The position numbers and the translations under genes were made by a program. Of a stretch of 64,000 nucleotides of DNA, positions 57,583 to 64,000 are shown in pieces. The stretch is from Ganoderma boninense (lineage: Eukaryota > Basidiomycota > Agaricomycetes > Polyporales > Polyporaceae). The notes under the pieces were generated by a model that was not told the DNA's origin, did not search any database, and was given only the letters and a program-made list of their open reading frames with translations. Every line of letters begins with the position of its first letter. The first letter of the stretch is position 1. The stretch spans positions 3,106,389 through 3,170,388 of the forward strand of contig CM035309.1 of the NCBI GenBank assembly GCA_002900995.3, in the 5' to 3' direction.

Positions 57583-60310
57583 AGAAGGTAGCAGACGTAC
57601 TCATACAAGCGAGGCTGTTCAAGCTGTCACGCAAGCTCGGGCAACTGTAGAACTGCTTAACAGTCCAAGCTATTAGTGTTAGAATACCGATAGTCACAAG
57701 TTGCATACCTTGCCTCTCCCCGAGGAAAAGATACCCCTCCGAGGGAGGGCCATCATCATCCTGTGCATCTAGGGCTTCCAAAAAGGAAAGCTCCTTGACA
57801 GCTTGGACGTCCTCAGCATCTGCATCTCCCAACTCCAGCCGTGTAGCCGTTAACACGTCGTTCTGCAGCATTCCACAGCACCCAAATTCAACAGCTGCAG
57901 CAGACAGGTTTGAAAGGTGGGTGAGCGTACGTAGCATTTGGTCGATGGGCTCATTGCAGTTCGAACACCTCCATGTCTCCTTGACAGCGTCTATGTGCTT
58001 AGACTCGGTTATCGACGAGCACAGGCCATTTGGGGAGCCAAATTGTTGGATGGAGCAAACATAGTGGACGAGCGAATGCTGTCGAGGTAGACCAAACCCA
58101 TCTGGGCATATGCCAGTCTCAACAAAGATAACACGAAGCTCATGGAAGTATGCAAGAGCTTCGGTCATGGCGTTCAGGGAGACTGTGTCATGCTCGGACC
58201 GGCGGGCGCCATATGCGAAGTCGAGAAATACTGCCAGACACTGAGACATCTTCTGTGGGACCAAACCCACGATCGACGCTAGGTAAACCTGAAAAAAGGA
58301 AGCCCTAAGTGATGCGTAGATACACTTTGTATGTGAGATGCCAAACATACCTTCATCAACCCCTTCGAGTCATTTCCGGTCCACTGCAAGAAGTTGCGCC
58401 CATGTGGAAACCGTCACAGCCCTGGGAAACGTGGTGCAGCAGCGACACTAAATGTTGGGTTTATGTGAATGCAAGATTGGAGGCTGAGGAGGTTAGAATC
58501 ATGCACCGTCTATCAATTTCATCAATGATACGGGTAGCTTCTTTGTCACTCGCAGCAGTCAGCCGTATGTACTCAATCACCCAGTCAACAAGGTGGTCCT
58601 TGAAGATCCCCTTGATAAGCTGGTGCAGCAAATCAGGAGCGAGGAGCTTATGAATGTCGGCGCGTGGAAAGTGGCTCGTGAATGGCTGAATCCTACGGTC
58701 AGGAACATAAAAAGATAGATCTGAATCAGTGACAGACCTTGATGTCACTGACAACTCCAAATACGTCCCATAGCTCCCTGTAGGACAATATGTCGATGAG
58801 AAGCTCAGTGTGCTCTCAAAAATGTGGAGGGCCTGCAGCCTCAAGCTCTTCAGGGAGGGCACGGCATCTAGATTGGGAGGAATCATAGTCAGTAATCCTT
58901 GTCGTCATCCAAAACAAACATATTTATTACTTAGGACACCATCCGGAGACAATTCCGGCAAGGCATGCCTGCTCTGGATAGTCTGCAATAAATAGACCAA
59001 GTTCAAACACAGCACGGCGGTAGTGGCAGTCAGGACATTGCATGACATGCAGTGTTGTCATGCTAGGCTCGAGCGGGCTCAGGATCTGGGCGAGTGCAGC
59101 ATGGTAAAGCTGCTTGACGAATAGGCAATATTCGTCTGTCGCCTTTTTGCACCCAACTCAGATGAAGAGATGTGTAAGGCTGGGCAAGAAATACTAGATT
59201 GCAATGAGCTCATATGTTTTGGGATAGCGAGGAATGCAATTGGGATGACCACGTCATGGTGCACCTGGCGCATCTCGTTGTGAATATTGCCGAGGGACAT
59301 GTACACAGGGTGGTACTGTTGATGGCCGGTCATCACTGACACTGTCATTTTATCAGTCCCGAGTATAATAGGAGTTAACATGGCTCCATGTATCAATGGG
59401 TTGGCTGCAAGGGCATTCTGGAACAGTTTAGTGTTAGCCTGATCAAAGGATGAAGCAGCTGCAGGACCACAACCCAAGTATGTGGAGCGTATGCATTGAG
59501 AATAACTCACTGCCTTTTTGGTGGCCCAGCAACCTGACATGAGATTGGAAAAGCGACAGCAGTCGGGACCCGTATACTCCTCGTATGGATGATCATCCCA
59601 CGTATGCAGGAACTCGGGGCTACAGGCGATCTGCTCTGCCACACGGAGGGAGTTTTGCATGTAGATAACATAGGTCCGTCGCTTCCACATAGGAGTCTCG
59701 GGTGTCACAGGGCCAGTGTACTCAAGGTGAAAGCAGGTCCATGGCATGTCGCCACACTGGACGGCGTCGATAGTCTTGAGGAGATTGTTGCTGTCCTTGT
59801 ACATGTTGTAGGCTTCAGGATCCCCGGGCTCGAATGCCTTCTGGGTGGCGAGGATTCACAAGAGCTCATCAATCTCATCTTTGGAAGTCTGCACCTTCTT
59901 GAAATTCCAGACAGCGAATTCGAAGTGTGGGTGGTTGTCGAACGGTGACCAGTTGTGCTCATCATCCCAGTCTGGGGGGGCAGCACTGGGGGGCAAGTAG
60001 ATGCCGTTTTCATCGCATGGTCAGGCTATCAATACTGTTGAGGGATTAATATCCAACCGAAGTGGCGAAGGTGCATACCAGTGAGGTGAGGATGGTAGAC
60101 AAAATGGGATGGAGGTGCGAGAGGCTTCAGAAAATTATGGACAGCGTAGTTGTGGCTGCTGTATGCGCACTCATTGTAGAATATTTGTTGGCATAGGTTG
60201 CATTGGCACATGAGGAGCAAGTTGGTGAGGTGAAGCTGGGTAGTAAGATGAAGGATGGTAGCCCAAGAAGCCAAGCATGCCAGCAGGTGCCAGCTTGGAC
60301 TTGTGCTCAT
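57583..60310 (-). pseudogene. Plavaka-family transposase, N-terminal and central part, inactivated
   Basis: Plavaka elements are DNA transposons of agaricomycetes related to CACTA. The minus strand shows the family order. An N-terminal zinc-finger region has CQCNLC and SSHNYAVHNF. Next are PCDENGIYLPPSAAPPDWDD, WSPFDNHPHFEFAVWNFKK, DCCRFSNLMSG, LTPIILGTDKMTVSVMTG with HPVYMSLGNIHNEMRQ, and WTGNDSKGLMK. A 62-bp intron (58,289-58,350) joins to VYLASIVGLVPQKM, then LPRQHSLVHYVCSIQQFGSP and NGLCSSITESKHIDAVKETW, the most typical block. Stops in the otherwise continuous frame lie at 60,021-60,023 (TGA before PCDENG), 59,856-59,858 (TGA in DELL-x-ILATQ) and 57,627-57,629 (TGA in PELA-x-QLEQP). The gene continues at 52,800 beyond the Ty3 element. 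Confidence 0.82.
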
Positions 60311-60369
60311 GGCCCTTCACGGGCGGCAAATCTCAAGGCGCACTGCCCTCCCCTCTCCACTCGACCATC

Positions 60370-61190
60370 ATGAGGACTTGCAGCCGCAAACGTGCTCGCG
60401 AGGCCTCTATCTCCCAAGATCACCCAGCCACAGAGTCACAGCCAAATGGTAAATTTTCTAGTATGACTTGTAACTGGGAGGTACACTAACCCTAGCTCAC
60501 AATTTTTTCAGCCTCTCGAGTGGAGGACAACGTTGAAGGGCAAGAAGTCTCACCTAGCACTACCAACAACCGCCCTGTCAAAAAACTGATCAGACCGCCC
60601 CCGAATGCACCTCCTACATCCTTGGCCAATCATCCTGTGGCATCGCCAGGCCTGCCTCACTCACCCACTACAAAGTCTCCGCCAGGTTTCCCTGAGGTCG
60701 ACAACGACAATCCCGAGTTTGATCGGGTAGAGTCTCCTCTAGTACAAAATGTTGGGCAAATGACACGCGCTCAGAACAAGTTTTGCCGACCAGCATTGGA
60801 TGTCGGGCTCAACTGGCGGGCTGCAAAATGGCAACGCGAGCAAGTGGAAGCCACAAAAGCTGAACAGCAAATTCAGGACACTCGAAAGAAGGCCGAAAAG
60901 GAGGAGTGCACTCACTGTCGTCACCTCGGCATTGCACACATTGCCGCGTTGGAGGACGAACACGACTGGTGTGACCGTGAGGAGGACGAGCATCTTGCCG
61001 GCACTGGCACAGCACGCTCCGGCTATCCTGTGTTGGTTAAGGCAAGCAGGACCTAAGATTGGCAGACCAGGACCAGCACTGGAGCAGGCGACTCAGAGGC
61101 CACTGATTCTGAGTTCACTGATGATGATGAAACTTTGTCAGATAGTTTGGAAGAGGAGGGGGAAGAAGAAGAGAGTGAACAAGAGGACTT
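60370..61190 (+). pseudogene. Plavaka accessory protein gene, divergent from the transposase
   Basis: ATG 60,370 starts MRTCSRKRAREASISQDHPA. A 63-bp intron (60,449-60,511) joins in frame to ASRVEDNVEGQEVSPSTTNN. The protein is charged and mostly unstructured, with a helical stretch AAKWQREQVEATKAEQQIQD and TRKKAEKEE, then a Cys/His pair (CTHCRH). The frame meets TAA at 61,054-61,056, then stays open through a strongly acidic run (DSEFTDDDETLSDSLEEEG and more Glu) to about 61,190. There it overlaps, on the opposite strand, the last recognisable piece of a Tnp2 transposase. The basic N-terminus plus coiled-coil plus acidic tail is usual for the second gene of such elements; its function is unknown to me. 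Stop and junction suggest a dead copy. Confidence 0.5.
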
Positions 61191-63360
61191 ACGGTTGCCT
61201 AGATGGGGACCAAAGATGGCAGGTAACGTAGACCCTGTGCGTGCTGTCGCCTCGCCGATGGCTTGCCAAACAGTGGAAGAGATCATATAAGAACCCGAGC
61301 CCTGACTGAGTCCCTTGAATTTCTCAGTCCACAGTTTGATGAGGTTGGGAATGAGGTTCTCCCAGACAAGGTGCATGAAATTGTAGGGGAATGAGTCAGG
61401 GAATGAGAGGGAAGGGAGGTAGCTGAGAAGCGGCAGGCCTTTGACGCCTGACGACTTGGCGAGTCGTTCAGCATCTGCACCACTCTTGGCATCCATGACC
61501 TTTTGTCCATCCTCCAGCATCCCCTCATGTGTTCGCTTGGGCAGTATACCAGGATCATATTGCTTGATAGCCTTGTTGTTCCCTACAACCAAAGGGTGGC
61601 GAGCACGGTGTAAGGGGACATAGTGCGTGGTCACCCGGGACCCAGGTATGTGAAGTCCTTTAATCTTGCATGCACGGCATGGAACACAGCCGTTATGGCC
61701 CTTGATTTGCATAACCATTGATACAGCTGGGATATCGCCCGATACCAGGATCAGATAGGTGTGAAGGAGAAAGTGGGCCATTGTTTGGATGTCGAAAGCA
61801 GGTACGCCGATTGCCAGTCGAATAAACTCCTGGACAGCGGGCCAGAGGAAGGAGTTGAAGTCTTTGGGCTTACGCAGACCTGGTATTACTCCAACAGGGA
61901 TGATGTTTTCACGGTGGAAGCGCACTTGGGGTGGAAGGTTGTAGTTGTACAGGATAATGGGCCAAGCGGACTTCTTGCGGCGTCGCCAAGGAGTGAAACC
62001 ATCTGTGGATAAACCCAAAGCTATGTCACAGTGGTCCGAGAAGAACTGGTGCCCGACTGGTTGGTCGCCTAGCAGAACATCTCGGGAGCGCAGATGACAG
62101 TAGTGGGCCGAGTCAAAGACATCTTGGATCACATCTTCATTGCACTCGAACTTGGCCCGGTAGTCCATCTCGTCAGCGCGCTCCTCGTTGGTGTACATAG
62201 CAACAAGACGAGGAATTATGGGAAGGTAAGTGAACTGTCGTCGGGGTGCACCATGTGTGCCACAACGGGCCTCATTACAGTGTGGACAGGTTGTCAGATC
62301 GGCGTGTGGCCCAGTGTATGCAAGGCAGGAGTTGATGCAGCAGTCGTACCTCTCCAGTTTGATACCAGAGAGGAAAGCCACCCGTGCGCGAATTCGTTGG
62401 AAAGAGGGGAGGTCTTCAACTCCAAAGGTATCCGGTATGTCCGCAAGCACGTCTTCGGTGAGTTTATGTTTGACCTGGAAAGCGAAGATCCGCAGCAGTC
62501 GACGGTCAGCTTCCGAAAGACGGTCTCCTACTCATAACCCCGGATAGTGTGTCAGATAACTATTCATCTATGTGTGGTGGATTGTACATGCCTGACGCGG
62601 TGACTTCTCGCATAAATGCTGCCTGCAGGCGATCACGTGCTGATAACTCTGAGTTATAGATGTCGTCGTCTTCATCCCAGTCCTCCTCGGAAGCAAGGTC
62701 ATCTCCGTCATCTGACTCGGAGTTGTCAGAGCCTGAAACTGAGTCTGTGTCGCTTTTATAATCTTCCACCATTGCAGGATATTTTCGCCATCCTGATGCT
62801 ATGGCAGCTCTCTCCACACGAGAGGCCAAGTCCTCCTTAACACACAGGGATGTTTCCTCATCTTGTACTGCACATAATATGCTCGAATAATCACCACTCA
62901 CCTTGAACACACTACCGGTAGCATCACCCAAGGCCACCTTATCATCCCGACTCTCACTGTCTGATATTGCCTCACCCTCCTCGTCAACAGCATCCCCGAC
63001 AGCCAGATCATCGACCATCCACTTGCTGGCGGAGTGCTCGACCAGTAAGTCCAGATCACTGGGCATAGTGTCTCCAGCTTCTGACTCAGATTCTTCAGTG
63101 TCCGATACCCGGTGAGAAGGAGATCCTGAACGTGTTGCAGCCTGGATTCGAGTCTGCAGTTGGTTGTGGAGCGCGACCTGGCTGAGAACATAAGAGGCTT
63201 TGAGGTGTGGTGGTGCCAAGCCTTTACGGTGGCGAATAAGCTGGCTTTTTGAGAGATGCTTGCCATAGCATGGGCACTTTACAGGTGCTGCCTTCTTCGA
63301 GGACTGGCGAGATGTACATTTCGTCTTGCGCCCGGACTTCGTACCCAATTTCTTAGCCAT
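61190..63360 (-). pseudogene. Tnp2 (CACTA/EnSpm-type) transposase lacking its C-terminus
   Basis: From ATG 63,360 (MAKKLGTKSGRKTKCTSR) there is a Cys/His cluster, CPCYGKHLSKSQLIRHRKG, then a long Ser/Asp/Glu-rich linker. An intron (about 62,530-62,590) leads to DRLSEADRRLLRIFAFQVKH. The Tnp2 core (61,190-62,450) follows in one open frame. It has YDCCINSCLAYTGPHADLTT with CPHCNEARCG (a zinc ribbon), FTYLPIIPRLVAMY, DIALGLSTDGFTPWRRRKKS, VGVIPGLRKPKDFNSFLWP, GHNGCVPCRACKI and FMHLVWENLIPNLIKLWT, ending TLPAIFGPHLGNR. CACTA transposases cut the element at its ends. Family members continue for several hundred residues (a YWAFPMERYCG-type region), and none of that is found here. The frame instead enters the antisense of the acidic Plavaka accessory sequence. 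Confidence 0.75.
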
Positions 63361-63650
63361 CTGTAGAGGGTCAGTTTTGTGCACAGCAGTCCAAGTCCTG
63401 AGCCAGCTTACAATATAAATCAAGAGAGGTTGAAATATGGTCAGAGACGGTGCACAAATGAAGGCCAAAACATATCCATAATCATCCATAGACAGAGCAG
63501 GAGGCCAAGCGCTATGAGAACTATTGAACACCACCAAGTCCAACGGCAACTTCCTCCGAGTCACCAGTGACGTGCAATCCCACCTACGTCCTCTTAATCT
63601 CTCTCCACATTCTCCTCATCTCCCTCGTGCGTCTCCAAAGGTCCTGTCCA
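63361..63650. promoter_or_regulatory. Divergent promoter region of the Tnp2 element
   Basis: This 290-bp gap separates the starts of the transposase (minus) and the accessory gene (plus). A shared promoter is inferred from the layout alone. Confidence 0.35.
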
Positions 63651-64000
63651 ATGGCCCGCTCCAACAAGGAGAACAAAGACCCGCCAGCAACCCGACATGC
63701 AACCTCTTCAAGGAAGAAAGCCACGCCAGGGGAAGATCCATCGAAGAAGACTCCAAGCAAAACCCCTGCAAAAGGGAAGGCCCCGTCAAATAGAACCCTG
63801 GCAAAGAATAGCAGCTCAGCACAGAAGAAGCAAAAGGACTTACCAGCACCTGAAGATGAACCTGACGACACAGGTTCACAGCCGATGACTCCAGAACGTG
63901 CTCAGGAGCTGTTGGAGGAGCTGCGCAAGATGAAAGGTAAGCACAGCACACTAATATCTATTCGACAACTCACCATCTAGCCCTGCATCAGAGCAACTGG
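63651..64000 (+). CDS. Tnp2-element accessory protein, 5' part (runs off the window)
   Basis: ATG 63,651 starts MARSNKENKDPPATRHATSS. It is a Lys/Ser/Pro-rich unstructured N-terminus (KKTPSKTPAKGKAPSN) followed by PMTPERAQELLEELRKMK, which looks like the start of a helix. A GTAAGC donor follows at 63,936 and a CTAG acceptor at about 63,979, giving a short intron. The divergent placement beside Tnp2 transposase is the usual arrangement for the second protein of these elements in basidiomycetes. Its job is unknown to me. The gene is incomplete because the window ends. Confidence 0.5.

Noticed and set aside
57583..63360. One large transposase spanning both minus-strand regions
   Set aside because: The left part is Plavaka type (LPRQHS, NGLCSSITESKH) and the right part is Tnp2 type (CPHCNEARCG, LSTDGFTPW). 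They are different families and their accessory genes are separate.
1..64000. CRISPR arrays, operons and ribosome binding sites
   Set aside because: No spaced direct-repeat array was seen, and the intron-rich genes show this is eukaryotic DNA.

Overview
The window looks like nuclear DNA of an agaricomycete basidiomycete, probably a wood-rot or polypore-type fungus. This rests on short introns (about 40-75 bp with GTAAG-like donors), multi-exon genes, F-box/LRR family genes, and the transposon families present: Plavaka, Tnp2/CACTA, hAT, Crypton-like, KDZ-associated Ulp1 and Ty3/Gypsy. Species cannot be fixed from the sequence. All gene models were assembled by eye from reading frames and splice signals, so exon edges are approximate.

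Layout, 0-35 kb. A relic of a Crypton-type tyrosine recombinase lies at the left edge (minus strand). Next are a plus-strand gene with a KDZ-transposon-type N-terminus and a complete Ulp1 (C48) peptidase domain (3.1-4.9 kb), a long uncharacterised low-complexity nuclear-type protein (6.3-10.3 kb), and the pre-mRNA 3'-end processing factor RNA14/CstF-77 (11.6-14.8 kb). Between 17 and 28 kb lie decaying accessory genes: a class V aminotransferase-like gene, a flavin monooxygenase and two F-box/LRR-like genes, each with frameshifts or stops. Among them is an odd membrane-anchored protein built of 24-residue repeats. A KDM3-type JmjC histone demethylase gene at 32.8-35.1 kb has its iron-binding residues intact. 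About 8 kb (35.1-43.5 kb) then holds no gene I recognise.

Layout, 43.5-64 kb. After a basidiomycete-type uncharacterised gene (43.5-45.3 kb) comes a nested transposon pile. An old, inactivated Plavaka element (transposase plus divergent accessory gene) has been split by a Ty3/Gypsy retrotransposon (52,801-57,582; 461-bp LTRs, target duplication AGAAG) and ends against a hAT element (terminal repeats at 45,884 and 52,479). The hAT carries a seemingly complete transposase, a divergent passenger gene, and a solo LTR of the same Ty3 family (duplication ACTGG). To the right, a Tnp2-type CACTA transposase without its C-terminus abuts the Plavaka accessory gene, and its own divergent accessory gene runs off the window end.

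The most informative mechanics are in the Ty3 element. Gag and Pol are joined by a textbook -1 frameshift signal (slippery heptamer directly before the gag stop, then a stem-loop). The 5' end of the RNA can pair with a primer site beside the LTR, which suggests Tf1-like self-priming with the primer displayed in a 10-bp hairpin loop. Pol stops exactly at the 3' LTR and lacks integrase, although the insertion is clean, which implies a copy mobilised in trans. Core genes (RNA14, JmjC, Ulp1) and younger transposons read open while the accessory genes and Plavaka do not, so the breaks are more likely real decay than a generally poor assembly.
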